Shown in pieces: positions 47,099-58,088 of a DNA stretch of 64,000 nt (its first letter is position 1; every line of letters begins with the position of its first letter). The stretch comes from Lithobates sylvaticus. Lineage: Eukaryota; Chordata; Amphibia; Anura; Ranidae. The position numbers and the translations under genes were made by a program. Location of the stretch: positions 605,013,616 to 605,077,615 of the forward strand of contig CM053026.1 of the NCBI GenBank assembly GCA_028564925.1, given 5' to 3'. The notes under the pieces were generated by a model. It saw nothing but the letters and a program-made list of their open reading frames with translations. It searched no databases and was not told the origin of the DNA.

Positions 47099-47656
47099 CC
47101 CTTGAATTGCATTGGATGCTGTTTAAGGTGTGGTAAGCGTGGCAAAGTTTGGCCTCTGTTTTACTTGTCAAGGTCAGCTTTCTTTAGGTTCTAATGACAG
47201 ATTTGGTCTTTCTTCCAGTTGCATAAGCCACATTGCTTCCTCTGTTTTATATCAGTAACTATGTTTGGTCTCCTTTTTAATGAAACAAAGTAGCTATTGT
47301 TAATTATACAACTGACTGTGTTTTTTTTAAGGCTAGATGGTTGAAGCTGACATTAAGTAAGGCAGTATGAGGAACACATTGCTCAATAACCAGATATTGG
47401 GAACAACTGAGGTTATCCCAACAGAGCACAAAGCACCCCACAAACACAATGTTTGCAGAGATGTGGAATAAATAGCAGCTACTGAGAGATCCCAGAAATC
47501 CAAATCGGACATATAATTAGAAAAATTTGTAACGGCAGGTTTATAAAAGGGAATTCTATGGTGTTTTTAGAAGGCTGGTGGATTGGTGCTTCATGTGATC
47601 TTACTTTTACAAGAACCAATGGTATGCGTGACCCCTGTAATACTAATAAAAAAAAT

Positions 47657-47659
<3 letters not shown>
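47099..47659. other. Unassigned intronic sequence
   Basis: No recognised element. Confidence 0.4.

Positions 47660-47741
<82 letters not shown>
47660..47741. repeat. (TA)n microsatellite
   Basis: Pure TA for about 80 bases. The Tyr/Ile open frames through it are artefacts. Confidence 0.97.
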
Positions 47742-47745
<4 letters not shown>

Positions 47746-50167
47746 GCCTGCGCAAGCACAGAATAACACATTTCACATGAGATCTCTTGAAACTGAGATC
47801 AGGACAGGTAGTCCTGCTAATCACTGAATATTACATATGAAATGTCATAGACAACTGGTCATCTTTAGTCTGTTTACAGACCGATTGTAGGTTCTGCATT
47901 ATAGACGTGAGCATGGGTTGAAGGGGATACAACTTTTTAATACTCTAGTTCAACCTTTGTCAACCATGGTGTCTTTGTTTCTTCAGGGATGCCTTGGCAA
48001 ATGCCTAAAAATTGCCCAATTTATGTAGACAAATAGATTAAGCTCGCCTTTTAGATACACAAAGCCACAAGTTTTCCTTGCACACTATTACAATCTTCCA
48101 GCCGCTGGCGTCCTAACAACCAGTGGCGTCATCGTTTGATAAGAATGTTGGGCACCTACATCACATCCTTGTTTGCCCCTCTTCATGGGGTCACATTAGC
48201 TGAGTGAAACATTTGCATATTAGTCAATACCAGTGTGCAAAGATGTAATTTGTTTTGGAAGAATTAAACACCTCTAATATTTGTGTGCGGATGTTGCTGT
48301 GAAATGTAACGCTCGAGATTGTACATCATTTTAGAGTGCCTTGACTTAAAAATAAAGAGAATTATTTTATTTATTGCTTTGAAAAATTTTCAATAAACAA
48401 CAAAAGATTGACAAACACAGCTCTAGTTCCTCGTAGAATTCTTCATAGCGTTCCGATGTTTCCTCATTACAGCTGGTCCACTTTTTGAACTGCAATTGGC
48501 TTATGTTAAGTAGGAAACAAGACACATCACCTAAGACCGTTCCATTCTCGGACGTTTTAGCCGCTAGCACTAATCATTGTGTACTCCCAGCAAGGACGGC
48601 TTCCCCCGTGGTTGTGGGAAAGAAAATCTCTTCATCTCCAGCTGGTTTTACACATTCATTGTGTGTAATGGTGTGTTTTCCAGTAGGTGTAGGCTGCTGC
48701 TTCTGCTAAAAATCCTTCCTGCTGTGCCTCCTAAAAACACTGGACACCTTCCTGCGTGTATGTTTTCAGTTCTGTGGGAGCCGCTGCTACTGAGAAAAGC
48801 TGCACCTCTTGCTCCATCACCTTCTCACAATGCATCGTGTTCTGTGAATGGGTGGCGTAGCTGTTATAAACTAAGTCTCTTTTGTAACCTGCAATTTCCA
48901 CCAACCCACTATGTAATGGAGATAACAAAGACAGGCTTGTTTAAAGACCAGTTTGTGTGACATATATGGTTACCTCCATAGATACAATGGGGAAGTGAGT
49001 GTAGGCATGAAACGATAGTGTGTTGTTTGCAGGTGAAAATTAAAGGGAAAAAATGAAAACTGGACTTCCAAGCTGCAATATTTGAAATGTTCGTTTTTGG
49101 GTTCGGATGCACTTTGTTTCCTGTCCAGTAAAAAAGCATGTGTGGGCTCCAGAGGTGTATGCTGTCCTGATAATAGTATCACTTGTCGTTTCAAATGAAT
49201 AATGTTGGTTGTTTGTCTTCAACTTCGAGCCATATACACAGATATGAAAGGGGGTGATTTGTGCGCAACAGCCACAGAGCACCTTCATCCCTGAATAGGG
49301 ATATTGACCCAAAGGGCTTAATACAGACCCATCCACTTAACACGTTTACTCTGTGCTGAAGTATATTGGCAGGACCTTCCATGCCATTCCAGTCAGTAGC
49401 TGATATGGGGTGTTCCCTCTGCAGGATAGTGTTTGGAAGCCAGGCAGAATGTGTCCTTGAGGCGTGCATTCGCCAAGGATAGATTAGTCCAATCTAAAAT
49501 AGGACTTGTAGCTTCCAGTATCCCAAAAAGTGTCATGCTGACCTTACACAACCACCACAGTTGCCACCTTACTCCTATCAGTGACATGTGTGTGTTGTTT
49601 TTTGTTTTTTTAAGCAACCCCTTAATCTGAAGTCCTGATCGGAAAGGCTTCATGAAACATCTGTGGAAGTGGCTTCACCAAGTTTGTGACATTGGGTTTC
49701 ATTATTTTAATTTCCTCCTTTTATTTATTATTAAGAAAAGTGAGCCTGTTTAGAGTTTATCACGTCCAAAACCTTTTATCTAGGTTTTTGTCAAACAACA
49801 TTCGGTTTTCCGTTTAATCCATCTTTATGTATAGATCTTTAGATTTGGGGGGAGCCTGTGTGTAAAAACCAAACAAACATCTGTGAACAAAGTTTTCTCT
49901 GGGAATAATTTGGGCTTGTCCAGCAATGGTCGGGAGCATGTGAACAGGAATCCTAACGGCAGTCATGGTTTATCTATCTGGAGACCTTGCCGTTCCAAGA
50001 AGCATTTTCTCACGAACGTACTGCACATGTACTGTTGTCAGGCTATATTTATTACTGATCTGTGTGCCCTTAATTGTCCAGAATTAGACTACACACATTT
50101 TAACATTCCTGCAGGAATGATTTTTTACTCCCTAATTAATGTTTTCTTTTGTTTGGTGTTTCTACAG
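47742..50167. other. Unique-looking intronic sequence before the exon
   Basis: No repeat family recognised in 2.4 kb, a contrast with the dense repeats before it. The polypyrimidine tract and acceptor of the exon close it at 50167. Confidence 0.4.
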
Positions 50168-50243
50168 CTTTGGCAAAAGATCTGCAGGAAGCTTCAGGCG
50201 TGGCTGTGAATGCATTGTGTTGGAACCTTCCGAAATGATTGTG
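50168..50243 (+). CDS. RAPGEF2: RAPGEF2 internal coding exon (end of first cNMP-like domain)
   Basis: Acceptor tttctacag, then one base (C) finishing a Ser (or, with the candidate first exon, Cys) codon, then 25 codons starting FGKRSAGSFRRG and ending EPSEMIV, then donor gtaagt at 50244. It starts in phase 2 and ends in phase 0. The peptide matches what I know of the long isoform of vertebrate RAPGEF2, and its paralogue RAPGEF6 has a similar but clearly different version (FGKQFGGKRG). The segment closes the N-terminal cyclic-nucleotide-binding-like domain, which in this family does not bind cAMP in the usual way. RAPGEF2 is a membrane-associated exchange factor that loads GTP on Rap1 and Rap2 and acts in adhesion, neuronal migration and sustained ERK signalling. 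Confidence 0.93.
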
Positions 50244-51164
50244 GTAAGTCTTCTTTGTACTCTTATCATATTCTGCTCACTGTGCTGCTGATCAGTTGCA
50301 GACATGCCTCGTTCCTCGCTCCAGTCCTACTCATCTTCCCCGCATTACCTAATGGGAGATGGGTGTGGTCTGCAGCCCTCTGTGAGAATATTGGCATTCC
50401 AGAAGGAGTAATCAGACCACTTCCTTCCTGAGGGCAAAACATGCACAGTGCCCCTTGTTTTACTCTGTGGAAGCAAAATGTCCTCATTTCTCAATCCCAT
50501 CTAACATCCAGATTAACTCTTTCAGCAAAACTAGAACGTGTATGCTTTCCTTTCTGCATTAAATAGTTTCATGTATTTGTCTTGCCTGTGGAATACAATG
50601 TAATGAAGCACTTTTATCATTTACTTGACTTTGTAACAAACATTGTCGTCACTCGTTCTCCCTGATCAAAGTGACTTTTCTTGGTGTATGCTCAGTGGAT
50701 AAGAGGGGGATTTTCTAGAAAGCTGTATCAATACTGTGACTGATTACTAATACTGCATCAAATGCTCTTTGGCACTATGCAGCCTACATATGGGTAATGG
50801 AAATCTAGACATGTCTTAGACTGCCCATACATGTTATAATCTGACCATATAATCTTCTTTTTTTTTTTTACAGTCAAATTTCACATTTACTATATCATTT
50901 ATTGTAGTTTAGTTTTACTATATATTATGATTTCCTAACTAAACTAACCAGTCCATTTGTGTCCAATGAATAAATCAAAATAACCTCTGATCACTATGAA
51001 CTTTTTCCGAAGTTCAGAACAGAAGAGTTGCATATTAAAAATAGATTAAGGCTTCGCTCACACTAGAGTGATTTCAGGTGCCTCTTGAGCACGGTTGAGA
51101 TCCATTCACATCAATACAGCAAGGCTGCAATGCGACTTTGAAATGGTCCTGGTATTTCTTTGGA

Positions 51165-51430
51165 AAACAGACCCCCCCCCCCCCAAACCAAATCAGGCCA
51201 CATGCCTCCAACATGTGGGAGGGGGGCCCCCCCCCCCCCTCTTACAAACCAACCTTTTTCCCATGTTGATGAGGACAAGGGTCTTTTCCCCGCAACCCTG
51301 GCCTGGTGGTTGTAGGGGTCTGTGGGCGGAGGCTCCAGATCTGGAACCCCCAATCCCCCCCATGTGAATAAATATGGGATGTGTTGTACCCCTTCTCATT
51401 CACAAAAAAAATCAGCAGTAAATAAAGCAC
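51165..51430. repeat. Probable dispersed repeat with poly-C runs
   Basis: Wording such as ttgatgaggacaaggg, ttccccgcaaccctggcc and ggtggttgtaggggtctg recalls a repeat I know from ranid frog sequence. The borders are not clear, and the (C)n runs at 51172 and 51227 are likely unstable. Confidence 0.45.
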
Positions 51431-51714
51431 AGACAGTTTTTGAGAAGTCTTTTATCCTTTGGCACACCTGCAGGCTCGCTCCCAAGCTTGGCTCTGCCTC
51501 TTATTCCCTCCTCAAAGGATTTATTTGACAGCAATAGGAGCCAATGGCCCCTGATGCTGTCTCTGAGCCTGTAGGAGAGAGAGAGAGAGAGACAGATCAG
51601 TGCTGCTATAGACAGACAAGTTTGGATCGAGAGAGGACTTGGGTAAGTATATGGGAAGTGAGGGAGGAGTGATACAACTAGTGGGACATTTTTTACCTTA
51701 ATTCAGTGAATGCA

Positions 51715-52145
51715 TTAAAGGGGTTGTAAAGTCTAAATAATTTTTACCTTAATGCATTCTTTGCATTAAGGTAAAGCATGTTTAGGTGTCAGCATCGCCT
51801 CCTCAGCCCCCCTTTACTTACCTGAGACCAAATTAGATCCAGTGACATGCACGTCTGCCAATCTTTTCTCCCCTCGCTTCCGGGTCTCGCTGGCTTTGCT
51901 GGGGCACAGGGAGCCATTGGCTCCCAGTGCTGTCAATCAAAGCCAGTGACGAGGAAGCGGGAGGCGGGGCTGAGTCCCATTGTGTCAATGGATGCACTCG
52001 AAGACGCACAAGTGCCCCTATGGGAAGTGGCTTCACACAGGGGCACTGGCCAGAGAGAAAGGAGTGCCGGCGGGGGACCCAAAAAGAGGAGGCTCTGTGT
52101 GATTCCATTGCACAAAGTAGACAAGTATAGACTTCTGTTTTTGGC
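51715..52145. mobile_element. TTAA-type MITE, right end diverged
   Basis: Starts ttaaaggggttgtaaagtc and shares with 26682-27537 the order cattaaggtaaa, ttacttacctgag, gagccattggctcccag, cacaaagtagacaagtatag. Its right TTAA end is not clear. Confidence 0.65.
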
Positions 52146-52841
52146 TACACAAATATGTTGAATTAATTTTTTGTCCGATCAGTTGCTATGTATTAGGCCT
52201 CATGCTCATAGAGGCGCAGGAGACTGTACAATGTAATTTGCAGGTTTATCTTCTGCACATGGGAGACGCAGCTGCAACGTACAATCGCCTATATTAATAG
52301 ATGGCTGTACACTAGCTGTATACAGTTCTAAGGTCATATTTATGTAAACTCCCCTGGATGCACATAAGCCATGCTCAGGGATTTACATATGTGCACAAAT
52401 TAAACCAAGTGATCATTTACATGTGTACAGCCTTTCATTACTATGGGTGGTTGTATGCTGCAGCCATTTTCCCCAGGCACGGAAATACGCCTGCAATTCA
52501 AGTTGTCTGTTTACTCAGTAAGCATTATAGCCTCTCATTTGTGTTGGCCTCTAACATGAAACGGCTTCCATAATTTGGCTGGCTTGTGGTTAAAAGTTTA
52601 GATTCTGCCATTTGCAGGTATCGACTAATGCAGGTCACTTAAAAGTTTCCCAGACTGGTCTGACCAGTTTGTAGTTTCCAAGGTAACAAATGTTCTGAAG
52701 TGATTAGTGGTTTCAGCACGGGAACGACTAGTAATAGAACTTTAATAGCACTCTGTGCCTTTTGTTACTTAAGCATGTTCAGTTTTATTGATGAATAGTT
52801 TGAGGTTTTTATCTGTATGTGAATATGTTTGCCTTCCTAAG

Positions 52842-53009
52842 GTGGACTATATGGATGAAAATGAAGAGTATTTTCAGAGACAAGCATCTCACCGACAGTC
52901 TCGACGGAGATTCAGAAAGATCAATCAGAAAGGAGAGAGACAGACCATCATCGATACCGTGGATCCTTATCCTGTTGGAAAACCTCCGCTGCCAAGAGGC
53001 TACCACACA
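52842..53009 (+). CDS. RAPGEF2: RAPGEF2 internal coding exon (linker with basic patch)
   Basis: Acceptor ccttcctaag, then 56 whole codons starting VDYMDENEEYFQRQ and ending KPPLPRGYHT, then donor gtgagt at 53010. Both junctions are in phase 0, so it joins ...SEMIV | VDYMD... without a break. An acidic start (DENEE) is followed by a strongly basic run, RQSRRRFRKINQKGER, and a proline-rich tail. RAPGEF6 has a related but different stretch (RQSRRRFRKINYKGER). The sequence agrees with vertebrate RAPGEF2 as I remember it, and the next exon should begin with ECTKSQ, which is not in this window. The length, a multiple of 3, would let the exon be skipped without changing frame. Confidence 0.95.
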
Positions 53010-53772
53010 GTGAGTAACTTTTATACTTTACTGTATTTCTGTTTATTCAGACAGCTGCAAACGCCTGATTTCTGCTGTAAAGTGGCAATCGAGTGCACTG
53101 TGTGCAGCACAATTGAAATATCTGGAACATTACTAAATCAAGGACAATTTACTTTCATTCTGCTGGAATGATTAGCAGAAGAGATGGGTCTCAAGAGCAC
53201 CGTTAATCCCATGACCCTTGATGCAGAGCTAGGAAATGTTGAAATTCTATTAAGGTGCTGGAAGGAATTAGCCTAGATCTGGAGAGCCTGTTTTTTGTAT
53301 GCGTGGTTACATCTGTCTAGACTTGTACCTCTACCCTACAAGGCAAACTTTGCCCCTTTTCACCCTTTAAGCCAGCATTACAACATGCTGCATTATCTGC
53401 TGTGCTGGAGCAGAGTAGAGATCATCTTTGTGAATCTTAGTCTCTGTAGCATTAGGCACTGATGTATCCTCACACCCAGGCTGGGGAAAAGCTTTGGTTT
53501 GTGTTGTCTTCCAGACCATGGGAACACACACCCTGATCACACACATTGCGTTCTGTTAGCAGAGGCCATCCTGCCTGTTCATTTATTAGTCATTTCAGGC
53601 AGAGTTGGTTACAGCAAGGCATGACTTTATTTAGAAAGTGAGTAAAAAAAAAAAATCCCCTATTTAAAAGGGATTTTTTTTTGCATGCTTCTATGCGTCG
53701 CATTTTAGACAGCCCATCAATACCAAACTAAACATCACTGTACATGCATAGTTAATCATTTGGGAGAACTAC

Positions 53773-55042
53773 TAGACATGTGCAAATCGTTTCATTCCGA
53801 ATCCGTTTTTCAACAAAATTCGACAAATTCGTTAATTTGGAAATATTCAAATTAACGAAATTCGAAAAATCTGAGATTTGAAAATCAAAATGGAAAATTT
53901 GGAAATACAAAAATCGGAAAATGAGAACAAATCCGGAAATTGGAAAAACTGAAAATTAGAAAATCGGAAATTATAATAACTATTAAATCATAGGTATTGG
54001 AATTTCCTTTTCAAATTTGTCTGTTAGTGAAAGTAACGAATACGAATTTATCTGAAGTTACAAACTATCCGAATTAATGAATTCCGCTTCTAAACGAATG
54101 AAACGTAACAAATTAATAATAAATAATAATGTAAAGCAGGGCTCGACAAACCCTGGGCACCAGGTCGCATTTGCGACTAGAATTAGTGACCTGGGGCAGC
54201 ACAGCTGGGGTATCCTGTCTCCGTGCGCTACCCCTCCCCCCCCCCCCCCCGGCGCGCCGGCCGGTGATTAAGGCTGCGCCTTTGGGGCCTACTGCAGTCA
54301 TATGCTTCCTTCTGGAATCTGGCACCCTCTCGTGGTGGCCGTTGATATGACAAGACCACCTTTCACACGGGCTGTCTGATCAGGTTCACCTGTCAGTTTT
54401 TCAGGCGGACCTGATCGGACCCTTAGCGGGGATATGGTGGTCTTGTGTCCTTGGTGTCACATCAGAATATATTCATTACCTACACAAGTTAAATGCCTAT
54501 ATATAATGTTTGGTTCTAGTCGTCTTTTTCTGTGTAAATTTAAGATTGGTTAATTTTTATATTGAAAATCAAGTTTTGTCGTTGTTAAAAAAAAAAAAAA
54601 AAAAAAAAAACCTGGCTCCTAACTTTTTTAGCTGGCTCCTAGATTTCAAGCAAATTTGTCAAGCCCTGATGTAAACTTTATATTATTATTTATTATTATC
54701 AATTTGTTACGTTCCATTCGTTTTTAGATGCAGCATTCATTATTTTGGATAATTTGTAACTTCGGATAAATTCGTTAAGTTAACTAACAGACAAATTTGA
54801 AAGGAATTTCCAATACCTTTAATTTAATAGATAATTGTTATTAGTTATTTCGGAAGTTTCTTTCTTTTTTTCAGATTTTAGTTCTTTCTAATTTTCTTTC
54901 TTATTTTTGGATTTTCTCATTTCCGAATTTATTCAAAATAACGAATTTCGATCATAACAAATGACCCGGAAAAACGAAAAAACAAACCAAAAAAAAGGAA
55001 TGAAACTAAAACGAACAAATTTTTTGGCAGTGCCCATGTCTA
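53773..55042. mobile_element. Large palindromic MITE, split by a hAT element
   Basis: The arms at 53773-54130 and 54680-55042 are inverted copies: tagacatgtgc at the left end against catgtcta at the right, and inside aacgaatg..taacaaatta against aatttgttacgttccattcg. Without the insertion the element would be about 740 bases of nearly perfect foldback, rich in (a/t)cgaa words such as attcgaaaaat. Confidence 0.8.
54137..54668. mobile_element. hAT element inside the palindrome
   Basis: Ends cagggctcgacaaa and tttgtcaagccctg are exact inverted repeats. The 8-bp duplication is atgtaaag at 54129-54136 and atgtaaac at 54669-54676 (7 of 8). The interior has poly-C at 54237 and poly-A at 54587. No transposase. 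Confidence 0.9.
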
Positions 55043-55185
55043 ACTACCCAATTTGAAAATTGCTTAGCATCAGTAGCTATTGTGAGTTTTAATACCTTTT
55101 TGAGAGATTTTCCTTCAATAGGCATTGTGAAGTATCTAAACAACACGAGGGGCACTTGAGTATGGAGCAATTTTATGCATAAATT

Positions 55186-55240
55186 ATATATATACATATA
55201 TATATATACATATATATACACATATATATATATATATATA

Positions 55241-55286
<46 letters not shown>
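55186..55286. repeat. (TA)n(CA)n microsatellite
   Basis: About 60 bases of TATA(C) then about 40 of CA. It lies exactly where the outer end of the neighbouring Tc1 copy should be. Confidence 0.95.
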
Positions 55287-55288
<2 letters not shown>

Positions 55289-56000
55289 GCTTTTACACGC
55301 ACATGAACTTTAATAGCGTCCCAGTCTTAGTCCGTAGGGTTCAATATTGAGTTGGCCCACCCTTTGCAGCTATAACAGCTTCAGCTCTTCTGGGAAGGCT
55401 GCCCACAAGGTTTAGGAATGTGTCTATGGGAATGTTTAACCATTCTTCCAGAAGCTCATTTGTGATGTTGGACAAGAAGGCCTGGCTCGTAGTCTCTGCT
55501 CTAATTAAATCCCAAAGGTATCGGGTTGAGATCAGGACTTTGTGCAGGCCAGTCAAGTTCCTCCACCCCAAACTGACTCATCCATGTCTTTATGGATCTT
55601 GCGTTATGCACTGGTCCAAATCATTTGGTGGAGGGGGGATTATGGTGTGGGGTTGTGTTTTTAGGGGTTGGGCTTGGCCCCTTAGTTCCAGTGAAGGGAA
55701 CTCTTAAGGCGTCAGCATATGAAGACATTTTGGACAATTTCATGCTGCCAGCTTTGTGGGAACAATTTGGGGATGACACCTTCCTGTTCCAACATAAGGA
55801 AGGGAAGGTCCATAAAGACATGAATGAGCGAGTTTGGGGTGGAGGAACTTGGCTGGCCTGCACAGAGTCCTGACCTCAACCCAATAGAACACCTTTGGGA
55901 TGAATTAGCACGCAGACTGCAAGCCAGGCCTTCTCATCCAACATCAGTGCCTGACCTCACAAATGCACTTCTGGAAGAATGGTTAAACATTCTGTAGAAG
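55287..56000. mobile_element. Rearranged Tc1-like copy with inverted halves
   Basis: 55300-55615 is the C-terminal transposase region and terminal part in minus orientation (NIPIDTFLNLVGSLPRRAEA on the minus strand). 55616-56000 is the C-terminal region in plus orientation (GGGGIMVWGC, then NERVWGGGTWLAC, then HPTSVPDLTNAL in other frames). The two overlap in content, so this is an inverted pair rather than one element. The outer terminal repeats are missing on both sides. Same family as 14145-14741. Confidence 0.8.
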
Positions 56001-56362
56001 ATTAGAAGTTGGAAATATGTGATCATTTAGCCTTTAAAGTACCTATGCCAGTCAGTTTGACTAATACTGTTAATTGTGGTGCTTGTATGCAGTGAAAAGA
56101 TCCACTAAATAGAAGCAACATAGAAACCTTTAAGAGCGATGGCAGAAAAAGACCAAGTGCATCAAATCTGCCTCTTTTTGATTTTGTTTTTTTTTTTTGG
56201 TGGGGATTGGGGGCTGGACCACAGGGAAAAGAAGAAAAAGTTTGTCAGGTAGGAATCCACCTATTCTCAAGTATTGTATCGGTAATGTATCACCTAGGTC
56301 ACTTGTTACTTTGTGTATGATTGATGAGATCTTCAAAGGCTCTGGCTGCCCTTTATGGTGTA
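56001..56362. other. Unassigned intronic sequence
   Basis: No recognised element. Confidence 0.4.
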
Positions 56363-56447
56363 ACCATCCTTCTATATACCATCCTTCTATATACCATCCT
56401 TCTATATACCATCCTTCTATATACCATCCTTCTATATACCATCCTTC
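56363..56447. repeat. Minisatellite, 15-bp unit, about 5-6 copies
   Basis: The unit ccttctatataccat is repeated without change. 15 is a multiple of 3, giving an SIYHP peptide repeat that has no further support as coding. Confidence 0.95.
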
Positions 56448-56527
56448 TTTTTCTCTTTATATGCATTGATTGACCATAGTTGATCTCTGTGAGAATCTGT
56501 AAGGCTGGTCTAGAAAGTGCTAAAATG
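56436..56527. repeat. Dispersed direct duplicate, copy 1
   Basis: 92 bases from ataccatccttc to ctaaaatg, repeated at 57512-57597 with two substitutions and a 6-base gap (ctcttt). Confidence 0.9.
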
Positions 56528-56808
56528 CTTGCAGGTAGTTTTTATACGGAATAAAGTAGGCTCACTAGAAGTTGCTGGACTATAACCTCAATATTGACAA
56601 CTGTAATGCTTTTTTCCCCTTACCAATGTATTATATTGACATGCGTTAATACTGGCAGGAAGTCATCTGTTGTTTTCTATGTGGAGGTTCTATGTACTCT
56701 TTACTGCTTATACTATTACAATATATAGCATTGTGAGATCAGATTAAAAATAATCCTTGTTAAAAATTGACAGAAAAAAATAATTGGACATCATATAGGT
56801 AAGTTTTA

Positions 56809-57136
56809 GGCCCCTTTCACACGATCAGACCGTTCAGATCCGCCTGTCAGTTTTGACGGCAGACCTGAACGGGCGCTCCATGTTAGTCTATGGAGCGTCG
56901 GGTGTCAGCAGAGACATGTCCGCTGACATCCGACCCGGTCCGATCCGCCAAAAAGCAGACGCTGTCCGTTTTCATCCGATCTCTCCATAGAGACCAGCGG
57001 CGCTGGACAAGCCCCTCCCCGTTCAGTGAGCAGAGAGGGACCTGTCATCCGCCAGCTCAGCAGAGATCAACGGAGAGATCTCCAGAAGAGCCAGCGGACT
57101 CTGTGCAAGCGGAGTCCGCCTCGTGTGAAAGGGGCC
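56809..57136. mobile_element. PIF/Harbinger-type MITE (gatccgcctgtcag family)
   Basis: Ends ggcccctttcacacga and tcgtgtgaaaggggcc, with TTA at 56806-56808 and 57137-57139. Internal words gtgtcagcagaga, ctccatagagac and cagctcagcagagatc recall 12642-13005. Confidence 0.85.
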
Positions 57137-57511
57137 TTAGGCATTGTAATTTCTTACTATCCAATGTAGAAATCTCTGAGATTAAGAGCCATACCTTCTA
57201 CATAGGGGAGAGAAGGGCCCCTATACTGTGTATATGCCACATGCAAATATTACAGAAAAATGCTTAACATTTGTAGTGGGCTCTGGCAGGTCTGATGTCT
57301 TGACAATGACGCCTCCCATCAGTTTCCGTTAAGGATTTGTCCATGTGTGGTCAGCCATACAAACTTTGATTTACTTGTGAAAAGAATGCTGCTGTGCGAA
57401 TATATTGATAAAAACATGAACAGAAACATTGTTGTGTTCAGAGGTAATAATTCATGCTGATAAAAATTAGGGTAGTTTAAATGGAAAATTTCCTGTTAGA
57501 ACTTTTCCTAG

Positions 57512-57597
57512 ATACCATCCTTCTTTTTATATGCATTGATTGACCATAGTTGATCTCTGTGAGAATCTGTAAGGCTGGTGTAGAAAGCGCTAAAATG
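57512..57597. repeat. Dispersed direct duplicate, copy 2
   Basis: 86 bases matching 56436-56527 at a distance of about 1.07 kb in the same orientation, with no minisatellite attached on its left. Confidence 0.9.
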
Positions 57598-58088
57598 GCA
57601 TGACGGCTGGTAGAATTCGCCAGGCTCTCAGAATTGTGCTTGAATGGTTTCATGGCTCTCCAGATATTTAAATGAGGAAGGGCTGATTGGGGAGCCATAC
57701 AAAGGTTCTCATTATCATATGCCCTTCTCCTCGCAATCTTCATACTGATGGAATATTTATTAGCATGTCTTGGTAATCCCCATCTTTTCCTTTCCTCTCC
57801 TATGGCATTCATTTCATTTTGGCTCACAGGAATGCACTAAGCCTCAGGTATTTTCACTGTTACATGTCTTGTCATGCAGTTCACTGCTTTCCACCTATTT
57901 CTGCCCTTCCTCCAGTCTTGTTGCATTATGAATGTTTGTGTTCTGTGCCTGCTTGCTTTTGATTCATTGCAGCAATTTTGGGGTTAATTCAGAGATTGAG
58001 TACTTCTACGTTGTGATTTTATTGTGATTCTTTCTTTCTTCTGGGTCATGAAGTTTGTCATCTGTCCCTGGTTTAAAGTGTTGCTCAT
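57598..58088. other. Unique intronic sequence, possible conserved element
   Basis: 57600-57840 has no repeat features and contains AT-rich words such as gatatttaaatgagg and atatttattagcatg. It could be a regulatory element, unproven. Confidence 0.3.

Larger units (their letters stand above)
24646..50167 (+). other. RAPGEF2: RAPGEF2 intron upstream of the 76-bp exon
   Basis: Ends with the acceptor tttctacag at 50159-50167. If the candidate first exon at 24509 is real, the intron is 25.5 kb. Otherwise it extends to the left past the window. No exon for the preceding part of the long isoform was found here. Confidence 0.6.
50244..52841 (+). other. RAPGEF2: RAPGEF2 intron, 2.6 kb
   Basis: Donor gtaagt at 50244, and acceptor ccttcctaag ending at 52841. 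It holds a likely dispersed repeat at 51165-51430 and a TTAA-type repeat at 51715-52145. The rest is unassigned. Confidence 0.9.

Noticed and set aside
1-50167. Search for upstream RAPGEF2 exons of the long isoform (MASYVDNSF start, YSYLHGMEAL, CWYILLSGS)
   Set aside because: No sequence encoding these was found by eye. They probably lie to the left of the window.
52809-53006. Minus-strand frame opposite the exon
   Set aside because: Shadow of the RAPGEF2 exon on the plus strand.
56363-56447. SIYHP pentapeptide repeat as coding sequence
   Set aside because: Exact 15-bp DNA repeat with no variation favouring synonymous changes, and no exon context.
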